64,000 nt of DNA from Bacillus sp. sid0103 (GCF_019219025.1 NZ_JAHUWN010000002.1:124001-188000), one strand, 5' to 3'. Positions 34,769 to 42,634 are shown, counted from the first letter of the stretch. Numbers and translations are program-made. Notes: a model not told the origin generated them from the sequence alone.

Positions 34769-35782
34769 ATGTCAGACAATAAGATTTCTCGAAGGGATAT
34801 TTTAAAAATTGGAACGACGGGTGCAATAGGAATTGCAGGAAGTATTTATTTAAATAAAGTGGCACCTTTTTCTAAAGTAGTTCATGCTGAGGATCATGCA
34901 TCAAGTCACAATAATCATTCTAGCAATCACACCAATAAGCATGATTCAACCAATTCGGAAGGATTTAAGATGGCTAAACGTCTTTTAACCGAGTTTGATT
35001 ATGGAAAAGTCACCAAAAAATTAGACGGTCGGACATTGCGTGAATACGAAATAGTAGCTATTGACAAGGAAATTGAAATTGCACATGGAATAAAGTTTCC
35101 TGGCTGGACCTATAATGGAACGATTCCAGGACCAACATTCCGTTGTACTGAGGGGGATCTACTACGATTTCATTTTATTAACCAAGGAAGTCATCCTCAC
35201 TCTATTCATTTTCATGGTATTCATCCACCAGATATGGATGGATTAGACCCTATCGCTCCAGGTCAATCCTTTACGTATGAATTTGAAGCAAAGCCATATG
35301 GATTACAGCTTTATCATTGCCATGTTTTACCTTTACGCCGACATATTCATAAAGGATTATATGGAAATTTTATTATTGATCCAAAAACACCAAGGGAACC
35401 TGCACTTGAATTAAATATGGTCATGAATGCATTTGATTTAGATTTAGATGGTGCAAACGAGTTTTATACGGTGAATGGTTATGCGTTTGCCTTTATGAAT
35501 CATCCAATTAAAATCAAGAAGGATGAGCTTGTCCGTATCTACTTAAGCAATTTAACCGAGTTTGACTTACTGAACTCCTTCCATTTACATGCCAACTATT
35601 TTACCTATATTCCAACTGGGAGAAATGACAATCCTTCACAATTTACTGATACCATCATGCAATGCCAAGGGGAACGTGGGATTATTGAAGTTCGTTTTCC
35701 ATATAAGGGAAAATATATGTTTCACGCTCATGTTAGTGAATTTGCTGAGCTTGGCTGGATGGGATTCTTTGAAGTTGAATAA
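34769..35782 (+). CDS. Tat-exported multicopper oxidase
   Basis: The start has a twin-arginine leader (SRRDILKIGTTGAIGIAGSI), a His/Asn/Ser-rich linker (HASSHNNHSSNHTNKH) and then two cupredoxin domains. Copper ligands are seen in HSIHFHGIHPP, YHCHVLPLRRHIHKG, NSFHLHANYF and YMFHAHVSEFAE. The two-domain arrangement with 337 aa differs from three-domain CotA or CueO and fits the small or two-domain oxidases. Substrate is unknown; oxidation of Cu(I), Fe(II), Mn(II) or phenols is possible. It is first in an operon with a ZIP transporter and a TatA, which fits export in the folded state. Confidence 0.9.
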   Translation: MSDNKISRRDILKIGTTGAIGIAGSIYLNKVAPFSKVVHAEDHASSHNNHSSNHTNKHDSTNSEGFKMAKRLLTEFDYGKVTKKLDGRTLREYEIVAIDKEIEIAHGIKFPGWTYNGTIPGPTFRCTEGDLLRFHFINQGSHPHSIHFHGIHPPDMDGLDPIAPGQSFTYEFEAKPYGLQLYHCHVLPLRRHIHKGLYGNFIIDPKTPREPALELNMVMNAFDLDLDGANEFYTVNGYAFAFMNHPIKIKKDELVRIYLSNLTEFDLLNSFHLHANYFTYIPTGRNDNPSQFTDTIMQCQGERGIIEVRFPYKGKYMFHAHVSEFAELGWMGFFEVE

Positions 35783-35798
35783 AAAGGAGGTGTAAATA

Positions 35799-36965
35799 AT
35801 GAAATTAAAATGGCTGATTACTGGTCTTATACCACTTTTTCTTTTAATGCTTGTTTTGGGATGGGTATTTAAAAATGGGGCTGGAGTAGAACGAGATCCT
35901 GCTGCTCCCATCGAAGTGCTTAATGTTGATCAAATTAAAATAAAACCATCAGGCTTTGAACTCGATGTCAGCAATACTGGCCCAGAGACATTGACCATAT
36001 CTCAAGTGATTGTTGATGATTCTATATGGAATTTTTCGATGACCCCTAGTTCAAAGCTAAAAAGGTTTCAAGATGGAATGGTAACCATAAATTATCCGTG
36101 GGTTGAAGGCGACCCCCATACTATTTTGTTAATATCTGAAAATGGAATCATAACGGAAGCGGTGATTGATGCAGCAACTTTGACTCCTGAATTTTCATGG
36201 GATAATGTGTTGAATTACGGATTTATTGGTTTTTACGTAGGGATTGTTCCTATTACTTTAGGATTACTATGGTTTCCATTTATGAAGCGTTTGAAAAAAA
36301 GCTGGATTAATGCCATTCTTGCCCTCACAGTAGGACTTCTATTATTCTTATTTTTTGGCACATTATTTGATGGATTTGAAATAGGCGCTGAAGCACCGTC
36401 TGTATTTCAGGGCAACATGGTTGTGATCATTTGCACGGTTCTTTCGTTTCTTTTACTGGTTGGTTTTGATCAATATCAACATCAAAGACAAAAACGAACG
36501 GGTTATTCTCCACTAGGAATTTCATTATTGATGGCAACAGGAATCGGTCTTCATAATTTTGGTGAGGGATTGGCTATTGGATCATCATTTGCACTTGGTG
36601 AGGCTGCATTAGGTACATTTTTAGTAATTGGATTTACTTTGCATAATATTACTGAGGGCATTGGGATCGCTGCTCCATTATTAAAGAGTAGGCCAAAAAT
36701 TAATACATTTGTTTTATTAGGAGCCATTGCTGGTGCACCTGCAATATTAGGAACTTGGTTCGGAGGCTTTATCTTTTCACCGATTTGGGGTGCAGTATTT
36801 TTAGGAGTTGGTGCAGGTGCCATTTTACAGGTAATATTCGTTATTTCCAAAATGCTGATCGAAGAACACAAAAAGAATACTGAACCAGTTGTATCATGGA
36901 TGAATTTTACAGGATTTACGCTTGGAATATTAATCATGTATTTTACGGCTTTTTTCGTAAAATAA
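35799..36965 (+). CDS. ZIP-family metal transporter with extracytoplasmic N-terminal domain
   Basis: This 388-residue protein begins with a signal-anchor ([20 protein letters not shown]), followed by ~110 residues outside the cell that look like a beta-sandwich ([19 protein letters not shown]). Eight or so transmembrane helices follow with the ZIP metal helices [17 protein letters not shown] and [21 protein letters not shown] proteins let Zn, Fe or Mn into the cytoplasm. The added N-terminal domain is unusual and may receive metal from the oxidase encoded 16 bp upstream (inference). RBS AAGGAGGTG. Confidence 0.9.
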   Translation: MKLKWLITGLIPLFLLMLVLGWVFKNGAGVERDPAAPIEVLNVDQIKIKPSGFELDVSNTGPETLTISQVIVDDSIWNFSMTPSSKLKRFQDGMVTINYPWVEGDPHTILLISENGIITEAVIDAATLTPEFSWDNVLNYGFIGFYVGIVPITLGLLWFPFMKRLKKSWINAILALTVGLLLFLFFGTLFDGFEIGAEAPSVFQGNMVVIICTVLSFLLLVGFDQYQHQRQKRTGYSPLGISLLMATGIGLHNFGEGLAIGSSFALGEAALGTFLVIGFTLHNITEGIGIAAPLLKSRPKINTFVLLGAIAGAPAILGTWFGGFIFSPIWGAVFLGVGAGAILQVIFVISKMLIEEHKKNTEPVVSWMNFTGFTLGILIMYFTAFFVK

Positions 36966-36981
36966 TCAGGGGGAATTTGAA

Positions 36982-37152
36982 ATGGCTAATATAGGAATTG
37001 GTGGTGCATTATTGATTTTTGTGATTGCATTAATTATTTTTGGGCCGAAAAAACTCCCAGAACTCGGTCGTGCCGTGGGATCTACACTTAGAGAATTTAA
37101 ACAGTCCACAAAAGGAATAATGGATGATAATCATGATAAGAAAAATAAATAA
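36982..37152 (+). CDS. tatA: TatA/E-type twin-arginine translocase subunit (56 aa)
   Basis: This small gene encodes [20 protein letters not shown] then [20 protein letters not shown] and a charged tail. The short helix, the [10 protein letters not shown] hinge and the amphipathic helix are the TatA signature. It begins 16 bp after the ZIP gene, with AGGGGGAA upstream, and ends before a terminator. Its location behind a Tat-dependent oxidase suggests a dedicated translocation pore like TatAd with PhoD in Bacillus; no TatC is seen in the window. Confidence 0.93.
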   Translation: MANIGIGGALLIFVIALIIFGPKKLPELGRAVGSTLREFKQSTKGIMDDNHDKKNK

Positions 37153-37161
37153 AATAATACG

Positions 37162-37199
37162 AGGTGGCTCATCGGATAAGACGATGTACCACCTTTTTT
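37162..37199 (+). terminator. Terminator of the oxidase-ZIP-tatA operon
   Basis: AGGTGG...CATCG pairs with CGATG...CCACCT, followed by six T. It ends the plus-strand operon. Confidence 0.88.
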
Positions 37200-37279
37200 G
37201 ATGTATTCCTTATTCATTTGTATTTTCAGACATGGTTCTACTGTTAACTTCTATTTAGGCAATTATTTCATTCTAGAAA

Positions 37280-37966
37280 TCACTCTTCATTTGCTGCCTC
37301 TTTTACTCTATTCTTGAAATCATTATAGGTGTTCCCTTCAAATTTCACACCATTAATAAAAATCGAAGGGGTACTTGTAATACTTAACTTATTAGCAGCA
37401 CTCATATCTTTTTCCCATGCCTCTTTTGATTGGTCATTATTAAACGTATTGACCACTCTTTTCACCTCTGCCTCAGAGACAATTTCACTTAAAGTGTCCT
37501 TAAGAAAAGACTTTGAATATATATCCATTTGCTCGGCTTTAGTATCATCAGGCTGTTTTTCATATAATAGTTCATGGAATTTCCAAAACTTTTCATTCCC
37601 TAGTTCTTTAAAGACTGTTTCCGCAAATTTTGCAGAACGGGTTGAATCAACATTGATAAACGAATAATTCATAAAATAAAACGAAGCTTTTCCTGTATCG
37701 ATGAAATCCTTTTGGATATTTGGAAGAAGTGTATCATTAAAATTTTTACAATAAGGACATTTATAATCTCCAAATTCAACTATTTTTACTGGGGCAGACT
37801 TTTCTCCTAAAAATGGCTGTCCCTCATAGTCCATTGCTTCTTTTTTGGCCGTATTTGATAAAAAAATTAAACCAACTAGGCAAACTGCTATTAAACCAAT
37901 CACCCAAAAAATAAATTTAGATGATTGATTTTTCGATTTTTTTGATTTTTTGTTTCCCGAAGACAT
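37280..37966 (-). CDS. DsbA-family thiol-disulfide oxidoreductase (BdbD-like)
   Basis: This membrane-anchored oxidase has a Lys/Ser-rich N-terminus, a transmembrane helix (FIFWVIGLIAVCLVGLIFLS), then a thioredoxin fold with an inserted helical domain. The active site is CPYC (Cys70, Cys73) after VEFGDYK, and the cis-Pro loop is ITSTPSIFINGVKF. It introduces disulfide bonds into secreted proteins. The ATG at 37966 has GAGGGTG in front. No BdbC (DsbB) partner is adjacent; instead a DoxX protein gene lies 35 bp upstream in the same unit. Confidence 0.9.
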   Translation of the reverse strand: MSSGNKKSKKSKNQSSKFIFWVIGLIAVCLVGLIFLSNTAKKEAMDYEGQPFLGEKSAPVKIVEFGDYKCPYCKNFNDTLLPNIQKDFIDTGKASFYFMNYSFINVDSTRSAKFAETVFKELGNEKFWKFHELLYEKQPDDTKAEQMDIYSKSFLKDTLSEIVSEAEVKRVVNTFNNDQSKEAWEKDMSAANKLSITSTPSIFINGVKFEGNTYNDFKNRVKEAANEE

Positions 37967-38001
37967 CGTATTCACCCTCTATTTTAAGCTTTTTAATCTC
38001 T

Positions 38002-38412
38002 CTAAGAATTCTTTGGATTTTTAGAGAATAATTTTGAATCCAGAGAAAGAGCAGAATTTGAATTTAGGAACAGATATACGGCCATGACGGCAAAGGCTAG
38101 ATCCAATTCAAACCCCGCACCTTGTCCATTCCCCATGAAACCGGCTGCCAATTTTACTTTTATTACAGCCCCAATCATGATAAATAAAAAGAGAATTGCA
38201 ATGTATCGCGTTCCAAATCCTACAGTTAACAACAGTCCTCCGACTAATTCAATAATGGCCACTATGTACCCTACAATACCTGGAATCCCTAAACTTTCAA
38301 ACCATCCTGCAGTATTTTCAATACCATTTTGAAACTTAGAAACACCATGAATAAAGAAAGATAACCCCAAAAATATTCTTAGAATGAGTGTCCCGACTTC
38401 TGACTTTTTCAA
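38002..38412 (-). CDS. DoxX-family membrane protein
   Basis: This 136-residue protein has four transmembrane helices and is of the DoxX/DoxD type (ILRIFLGLSFFIHGVSKFQNG, LVGGLLLTVGFGTRYIAILF). The start is a TTG at 38412: AAAGGAG lies 8 bp upstream, whereas the longer frame runs through two operator palindromes. In other bacteria DoxX proteins join redox enzymes with thiol stress responses; pairing with the BdbD-like gene suggests a redox role (inference). Two BlaI-type sites lie at 38449 and 38513. Confidence 0.85.
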   Translation of the reverse strand: MKKSEVGTLILRIFLGLSFFIHGVSKFQNGIENTAGWFESLGIPGIVGYIVAIIELVGGLLLTVGFGTRYIAILFLFIMIGAVIKVKLAAGFMGNGQGAGFELDLAFAVMAVYLFLNSNSALSLDSKLFSKNPKNS

Positions 38413-38448
38413 TTTACATTCTCCTTTCAAAACTAAATGTTTTTTAAT

Positions 38449-38469
38449 AACACTACATGTTGTAGTGTT
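38449..38469. promoter_or_regulatory. BlaI-type operator 1 of the doxX-bdbD unit
   Basis: AACACTACA and TGTAGTGTT form a 9-bp inverted repeat with a 3-bp centre. The TACA-TGTA core is that of BlaI/MecI sites. It lies 37 bp upstream of the doxX start. Confidence 0.78.
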
Positions 38470-38512
38470 ATAAGGTAATAGATTCCTACCTTTTTCATGA
38501 AAAAAATCCAAT

Positions 38513-38535
38513 TTACACTACTCATTGTAGTGTAA
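38513..38535. promoter_or_regulatory. BlaI-type operator 2 of the doxX-bdbD unit
   Basis: TTACACTAC and GTAGTGTAA form a 9-bp inverted repeat with a 5-bp centre, 64 bp from operator 1. From here to 38740 nothing else is recognised. Confidence 0.78.
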
Positions 38536-38740
38536 TGTGTTACAAGTGGTCAAGAGATAATACTTCTTCATCAATTTTCTAATAACCATCAATAAATAAA
38601 AGGATTGTGCTTTTAGGGTAACTGGCTCCGTTTTGAGGTGCAGACGGACTAATAATCATACAAAAACACCTATGAATTCACTCGAAATTCAAACATAAAA
38701 AATCTGTAAAAAATAATCTATCCTATCAGGTGCAATGTAG

Positions 38741-39370
38741 TTTTTGTCCCTCATTAATTTTATGAAAGACAATTCATCAGGAATGTAATTAAATTTTGTC
38801 CTTCATCGGCGGTATGAAGGACAGTTCTTTAGAAATCTTTATTGGTTTTGTCCTTCATCGGTATTATGAAGGACAGTTCTTCTGGAATCTTAAAGGTTTT
38901 GTCCTTCATCAGTGTTATGAAGGACAGTTCTTCTGAAATCTTAATAGATTTTGTCCTTCATCAGTGTTATGAAGGACAGTTCTTCTGAAATCCTAATAGA
39001 TTTTGTCCTTCATCAGTGTTATGAAGGACAGTTCTTCTGAAATCTTAAAGGTTTTGTCCTTCATCAGTGTTATGAAAGACAGTTCTTCTGAAATCTTAAT
39101 AGATTTTGTCCTTCATCAGTGTTGTGAAGGACAGTTCTTCTGAAATCTTAATAGATTTTGTCCTTCATCAGTGTTGTGAAGGACAGTTCTTCAGAAATCT
39201 TAAAGGTTTTGTCCTTCATAAGTGTTATGAAGGACAGCTCTTCTGAAATCTTAATAGATTTTGTCCTTCATCAGTGTTATGAAAGACAGTTCTTCTGAAA
39301 TCTTAATAGATTTTGTCCTTCATCAGTGTTATGAAGGACAGTTCTTCTGAAATCTTAATAGATTTTGTCG
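38741..39370. repeat. Tandem repeat array C (13 units, period 51-52 bp)
   Basis: TGTCC (last one TGTCG) begins at 38745, 38797, 38849, 38900, 38952, 39004, 39055, 39107, 39159, 39210, 39262, 39314 and 39366. Each unit carries TGTCCTTCAT facing ATGAAGGACA and a spacer GTTCTTCTGAAATCTTAATAG. The outer units are more divergent than the inner ones, as expected from internal copying. The array lies beyond the stop of the M56 gene. Confidence 0.96.
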
Positions 39371-39409
39371 GAACCCGTTAGCTTTAGGGACAATCCTTTT
39401 ATTTATGAG

Positions 39410-40267
39410 TTAGGCAATAACAAGTAGGATTAATATTAAAATAAATACATTTAATGATATTACAATGGATCGTAACTGTGCTTTAACTGGAATGGATTGT
39501 TGCGGATTAATCAATTGTTGCAGCCTGTAATCGACTGTACTATCCGCAAAATGAACAATAGCTGGAGTAAGATTTGAATTAATTTTTACTTGCTTCTTAA
39601 TTAACTTTAATAAGGCACTGCCTAATCCAAGTTCTGAACCCATCCGGTTAATTGCATATTCATCAGCAACTAGTTCAATCATAATCCGATAATTCTGGTA
39701 GGACCACATTGTAAGCGGGATATACCATAAAGCTTCTGAAATTATTTGTAAAATAAATACTTTAATTCCATCATAATACCTTTGATGGGAAGTCTCGTGG
39801 TAGATGACTGCTTCTAATTCCTTTGCATCTAACATTTCAGTAAATGTAGTCGAAAGGACAATAACTGGTTTCAAAAACCCAAATGTAAAGGCCAGTGGAT
39901 CTTTATAATTGATAACAACGATATCATCATTTTTTCTGTTAAAAATTTGATTCAATTGTTTGGATTTATCTTTATTAATAAGCAGGTGAATTTTATTTTG
40001 AAATGAACGTAATAGTAGGATTTGCTGAACGATCTTATTACAAATGATGAAAACGGTATAAAAAATGTAAGCATTCACGATTAATAGGACTGCATAATAG
40101 GCAAAAGTGCCTTTTTCAAAAAAGCTTACGCAAAAATTAAAGATATTAAATAGCTCTAATGGGCCAAATAGAATATTTACTAGGTACATCGCTATTTGAA
40201 CAAACAAAATGATCGCAAAGAAAAGGGCTAATCCTAAAACAGCAGTTGATTTATGTTTCCAGACCAT
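39410..40267 (-). CDS. M56-family membrane metallopeptidase (BlaR1/MecR1 protease part)
   Basis: This 285-residue protein has transmembrane helices at both ends and a zinc protease core between them: EAVIYHETSHQRYYDGI (HExxH, around residue 153) with the downstream ELVADEYAINRMG as third ligand region. BlaR1 proteins cleave or inactivate BlaI-type repressors when they sense a signal. The penicillin-binding sensor domain of BlaR1 is absent here, so the trigger is not a beta-lactam bound in that way. The gene starts one base after the BlaI-like gene stop. Confidence 0.88.
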   Translation of the reverse strand: MVWKHKSTAVLGLALFFAIILFVQIAMYLVNILFGPLELFNIFNFCVSFFEKGTFAYYAVLLIVNAYIFYTVFIICNKIVQQILLLRSFQNKIHLLINKDKSKQLNQIFNRKNDDIVVINYKDPLAFTFGFLKPVIVLSTTFTEMLDAKELEAVIYHETSHQRYYDGIKVFILQIISEALWYIPLTMWSYQNYRIMIELVADEYAINRMGSELGLGSALLKLIKKQVKINSNLTPAIVHFADSTVDYRLQQLINPQQSIPVKAQLRSIVISLNVFILILILLVIA

Positions 40268-40268
40268 T

Positions 40269-40685
40269 TTACTTTCTTCCCTTTTTTAATTGTTCAATTT
40301 TTTGTTCCAGTTTCTGAAGTAAACGATCATCAACTTCTTGTAAAGAATCCAGCATATGATTAACAACTAATCCTCCGAATTCGTCCAAAAGGTTATCTGT
40401 TAGTTTTTTTGATTGTTCGCTAATAAAATCCTCTTTGGTTTTTACTGGTTTAAAAAGAGAGGTTCTTCCTTCCAATCTTTTTGTAAGAATGTTTTTATCG
40501 ACAAGGCGGTTCATAACCGTCATAACCGTGTTGAAGTTTATCGGTTTTTCATTTTCTAATTCTTGTTGAACGTCCTTAATACTCTTTTCATTGCCTTCCC
40601 AAAGAATGTCCATAATTTTAGACTCAAGCGGGCCGAAAAAGCGATTAAGTCCTTCTTGGTCAAAGCGAAAATTGTTTATTGGCAT
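40269..40685 (-). CDS. BlaI/MecI/CopY-family repressor
   Basis: This 138-residue winged-helix repressor shows LESKIMDILWEGNEKSIKDVQQELE, NFNTVMTVMNRLVDKNILTKRLEGR and a dimerisation tail with DSLQEVDDRLLQKLEQKIEQL. It has no CopY-like CxC metal tail. RBS AGGAGG before the ATG. It probably represses its own promoter (site at 40704) and the doxX-bdbD unit (sites at 38449, 38513). Release would come through the M56 protease encoded next. Confidence 0.92.
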   Translation of the reverse strand: MPINNFRFDQEGLNRFFGPLESKIMDILWEGNEKSIKDVQQELENEKPINFNTVMTVMNRLVDKNILTKRLEGRTSLFKPVKTKEDFISEQSKKLTDNLLDEFGGLVVNHMLDSLQEVDDRLLQKLEQKIEQLKKGRK

Positions 40686-40703
40686 TATTCATCCTCCTAA
40701 CCA

Positions 40704-40721
40704 TTACATATTGTAGTGTAA
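40704..40721. promoter_or_regulatory. BlaI-type operator upstream of the blaI-like gene
   Basis: TTACATATTGTAGTGTAA shares the TGTAGTGTAA half with the doxX sites, the other half being imperfect. It is 19 bp before the start codon and so suits autorepression. Confidence 0.7.
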
Positions 40722-40756
40722 CATATTATTATTTTCTATGCTGTCCACCGAAAAGT

Positions 40757-40793
40757 AAAAATGAGCTTGGAGCATTTCGCCAAACTCATTTTT
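40757..40793 (-). terminator. Terminator after arsI
   Basis: AAAAATGAG...TTGG pairs with CCAA...CTCATTTTT. On the minus strand TTTTTACTTTT follows. Confidence 0.75.
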
Positions 40794-40803
40794 GAAATAA
40801 AAG

Positions 40804-41247
40804 CTATGAACAGCATGATGAAGTTTTCATTTCCACCTTAACAGGCTTGGCTGGACAACACTCCGACTTTGCGGTCATCGTCTCTACATCGCCTTTTGTA
40901 TAAAAGAATTCCCATTCGTTCCGGTCAGGATCGGTGACCCAAAATTTATCTTGTGTAGCATAACAACAAGTAACATCCATCTCTTCCCTTGCAAAAAAGC
41001 CCAATTTTTCCAGTCGATCCTTATGTTGCTGGACCGCTTCGTGATTATCTACCTGAAATCCAAAATGGCCCACTTGATTTCCTGCAACTGTGTCTTTTAA
41101 GTTTAAAGTGAAATTAAGCCCAGGATCCTCAAGTAAAAACTTAGCATAGTCTGGCTTTACTTTTACAGGCTCTACATTAAAAACTTTCGTATAAAATTCA
41201 ATCGACTTATTTAAATCCGTAACATTAATCCCTACATGCATTTTCAT
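40804..41247 (-). CDS. arsI: ArsI-type C-As lyase (VOC dioxygenase)
   Basis: This 147-residue VOC protein probably breaks the C-As bond of trivalent organoarsenicals such as MAs(III), yielding As(III). Ligand candidates are His4, His61 (VGHFGF) and Glu113 (EWEFFY). The vicinal cysteines Cys94-Cys95 in VTCCYA, which bind the arsenical in ArsI, are present. The tail is Cys-rich (SECCPAKP, KTSSCCS). CadI-type proteins share the fold; the CC pair favours ArsI. It follows a small Cys-rich gene and is divergent from arsR. Confidence 0.9.
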   Translation of the reverse strand: MKMHVGINVTDLNKSIEFYTKVFNVEPVKVKPDYAKFLLEDPGLNFTLNLKDTVAGNQVGHFGFQVDNHEAVQQHKDRLEKLGFFAREEMDVTCCYATQDKFWVTDPDRNEWEFFYTKGDVETMTAKSECCPAKPVKVEMKTSSCCS

Positions 41248-41283
41248 CTTAAACCCTCCAACCGATTTATTTTTTTTGATAAA

Positions 41284-41421
41284 TTAGCAACATGATGGAT
41301 TAGCCTGGGATGTTCCACTGCAAGATTCATCTTCTGTTTTTTCTAACTCTTTAATTTCAACACTACAGCAACTTGAGGCTTTTGAAACGTCTTTACCTAT
41401 TAACCTTTTGGTAAAACTCAT
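41284..41421 (-). CDS. Small Cys-rich protein upstream of arsI (45 aa)
   Basis: The frame encodes MSFTKRLIGKDVSKASSCCS then VEIKELEKTEDESCSGTSQA and NPSCC. Five cysteines, two of them as CC pairs, suggest As(III) or metal binding. GGAG lies 9 bp before the ATG. It ends 37 bp before arsI in the same direction, so both are under the ArsR-type palindromes at 41451-41609. I do not recognise a family; the CC pairs echo the arsI tail. Confidence 0.75.
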   Translation of the reverse strand: MSFTKRLIGKDVSKASSCCSVEIKELEKTEDESCSGTSQANPSCC

Positions 41422-41450
41422 GTTTCACAGCTCCTTTACAGTAGGATTTT

Positions 41451-41609
41451 TAAATCAAATAAATTTGATTTAAAGTAGATAAATCAATTTTTTTTGATTT
41501 ATAACCTAAGTATATTAGCAATTTTTTCTAATTGCAACCATTAAATCAAAAAAATTTGTTTTATGGAAGGACAATAAGACTTCAGCCTAAATCAAAGTAT
41601 TTTGATTTA
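41451..41609. promoter_or_regulatory. Cluster of four ArsR-type palindromes in the divergent ars promoter
   Basis: Sites: 41451-41472 (AAATCAAAT facing ATTTGATTT), 41481-41500 (AAATCAATTTTTTTTGATTT), 41542-41563 (imperfect) and 41588-41609 (AAATCAAAG facing TTTGATTTA). All share ATCAA-N6-10-TTGAT. They lie between the small Cys-rich gene and arsR, which are divergent. Confidence 0.75.
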
Positions 41610-41685
41610 AAAGATTGACATTTGAAAATATTGGATATATGATGAATGTATCAAGTTTATTTGATTTATAAAGTAGGTGAAAAAA

Positions 41686-42012
41686 GTGAACGAAGAAATA
41701 CAAATACAAGACATATCCTTAGATAAAGTTTTTGAAGAATATGAGTTAAAATTTAAGGCCATAGCTGATAAAAAGAGACTGCAAATCATGAATATTTTAA
41801 CTCAAAAAGGTTCTTTGTGTGTTTGCGATCTAGCTCCAATGGTTGACATGGCTCAATCAAAGCTATCCTATCATTTAAAGATTTTATTAGATGCCAACAT
41901 TATTACTAAAGAAACACGAGGAACATGGAGTTATTACGAACTGAATCAAGAAGAACTCAATCATTTGTTATCCCATGAACTTTGTTGCATTTTCAAGCCG
42001 ACTTGTTGCTAA
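41686..42012 (+). CDS. arsR: ArsR-family metalloid-responsive repressor
   Basis: This repressor has a winged helix with ADKKRLQIMNILTQKGSLCVCDLAP (the CVC box of As(III)-binding ArsR) and DMAQSKLSYHLKILLDANII. The C-terminus adds ELCCIFKPTCC, more cysteines than usual. A GTG at 41686 with AGGTGA upstream is the likely start; an earlier GTG at 41677 lies inside that site. It probably binds the ATCAA/TTGAT palindromes around it and also those before the two small genes that follow. Confidence 0.92.
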   Translation: MNEEIQIQDISLDKVFEEYELKFKAIADKKRLQIMNILTQKGSLCVCDLAPMVDMAQSKLSYHLKILLDANIITKETRGTWSYYELNQEELNHLLSHELCCIFKPTCC

Positions 42013-42024
42013 ATTTTTTTAAAG

Positions 42025-42050
42025 TATTAATCAATTTTTTTTGATTAATA
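42025..42050. promoter_or_regulatory. ArsR-type palindrome before the first downstream small gene
   Basis: TATTAATCAA faces TTGATTAATA with six T in the centre: a perfect 10-bp inverted repeat, 36 bp before the ATG at 42086. Confidence 0.75.
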
Positions 42051-42085
42051 TATCAACATAATTTGATCAATAGGAGGAAATCAGG

Positions 42086-42262
42086 ATGTTTAATGAATAT
42101 GAAGTATTTCAAATGATGAAATTTCGTCAGGAAGAAATGGAACGGAATGCAAGAGATGCTTGGAAACGTTACGCTGATACATCCGATAAAAATGACCTGA
42201 AAGATTTAGCCGCTGTTTCTACAACCCCAGTTGAACCCTGCTGCCAGTGTGCTTGTGCGTAG
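42086..42262 (+). CDS. Small protein with Cys-rich tail, ars block (58 aa)
   Basis: The frame reads MFNEYEVFQMMKFRQEEMER, NARDAWKRYADTSDKNDLKD and a tail ending TTPVEPCCQCACA. A charged amphipathic helix is followed by four cysteines at the very C-terminus (CCxCxC), a likely As(III) or metal site. GGAGG lies upstream at good distance. An ArsR-type palindrome precedes it. The similar small gene at 42334 also combines an N-terminal helix with EAWK/DAWK and a Cys-tipped end, so the two may be paralogues. No named family is recognised. Confidence 0.78.
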   Translation: MFNEYEVFQMMKFRQEEMERNARDAWKRYADTSDKNDLKDLAAVSTTPVEPCCQCACA

Positions 42263-42275
42263 TCTTTTCACATAT

Positions 42276-42294
42276 AAATCAATATTTTTTGATT
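42276..42294. promoter_or_regulatory. ArsR-type palindrome before the second small gene
   Basis: AAATCAATATTTTTTGATT has the ATCAA/TTGAT arms seen elsewhere in this block, 40 bp before the gene at 42334. Confidence 0.65.
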
Positions 42295-42319
42295 AATAAT
42301 AATAATAATAATAATAATT
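42295..42319. repeat. AAT trinucleotide microsatellite
   Basis: Eight AAT units stand between the palindrome and the ribosome binding site of the next gene. Length changes here would shift promoter-to-RBS spacing. Confidence 0.85.
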
Positions 42320-42333
42320 AGGAGGAGTTGTTT

Positions 42334-42519
42334 ATGTATCATTTCGAAGTGTTAGTAAGGGAAAAACAGAAAGAAATAGAGAAAATATCAAACGAGGCTT
42401 GGAAATTTGCTAACTTTAATAAAGAATCATTTTTGCAAAAGATCGTTAGGAAGTTGTCTTTTACTAAGAAGACTAAAACGGAACTAATCAACCAAAACCT
42501 TTGCATTTGCGAGTGCTAG
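42334..42519 (+). CDS. Small protein with Cys-tipped C-terminus, ars block (61 aa)
   Basis: It starts MYHFEVLVREKQKEIEKISN, has EAWKFANF and a basic middle (KIVRKLSFTKKTKT), and ends NQNLCICEC. The CxCxC end may bind As(III). The ATG at 42334 has GGAGGAG 7 bp upstream. It looks related to the gene at 42086 (shared E/D-AWK section, helical start, Cys end). Role unknown; regulation by ArsR is inferred from the palindrome upstream. Confidence 0.77.
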   Translation: MYHFEVLVREKQKEIEKISNEAWKFANFNKESFLQKIVRKLSFTKKTKTELINQNLCICEC

Positions 42520-42532
42520 GAGGATTTTAAAA

Positions 42533-42610
42533 ATGTGGTTAGATACTGAAATTGCTCCCCAATCAGTCTGGAAAAGGCCGCCAATCATTAAAATATGGAA
42601 AACACGCTGA
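42533..42610 (+). CDS. Very short gene at the end of the ars block (25 aa)
   Basis: MWLDTEIAPQSVWKRPPIIK then IWKTR. It has a perfect AGGAGG ribosome binding site overlapping the stop of the previous gene, and its own stop lies in the terminator stem. Three Trp and a basic end are notable. The strong RBS supports translation, but with 25 residues it may instead be a leader or a truncated remnant. Confidence 0.5.
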   Translation: MWLDTEIAPQSVWKRPPIIKIWKTR

Positions 42611-42634
42611 TTTTTTTTACTCAGCGTGTTTTTT
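42599..42634 (+). terminator. Terminator of the arsR-small-gene unit
   Basis: AAAACACGCTGA pairs with TCAGCGTGTTTT, followed by T. It ends the plus-strand ars genes. Confidence 0.88.

Noticed and set aside
38741..39370. CRISPR array
   Set aside because: The whole 52-bp unit is repeated, including the spacer part, so there are no unique spacers. No cas genes are seen. The same holds for arrays A, B and D.
39410..40685. Beta-lactam resistance regulator blaR1-blaI
   Set aside because: The M56 protein has only the membrane protease part, and no beta-lactamase or PBP2a gene lies nearby.
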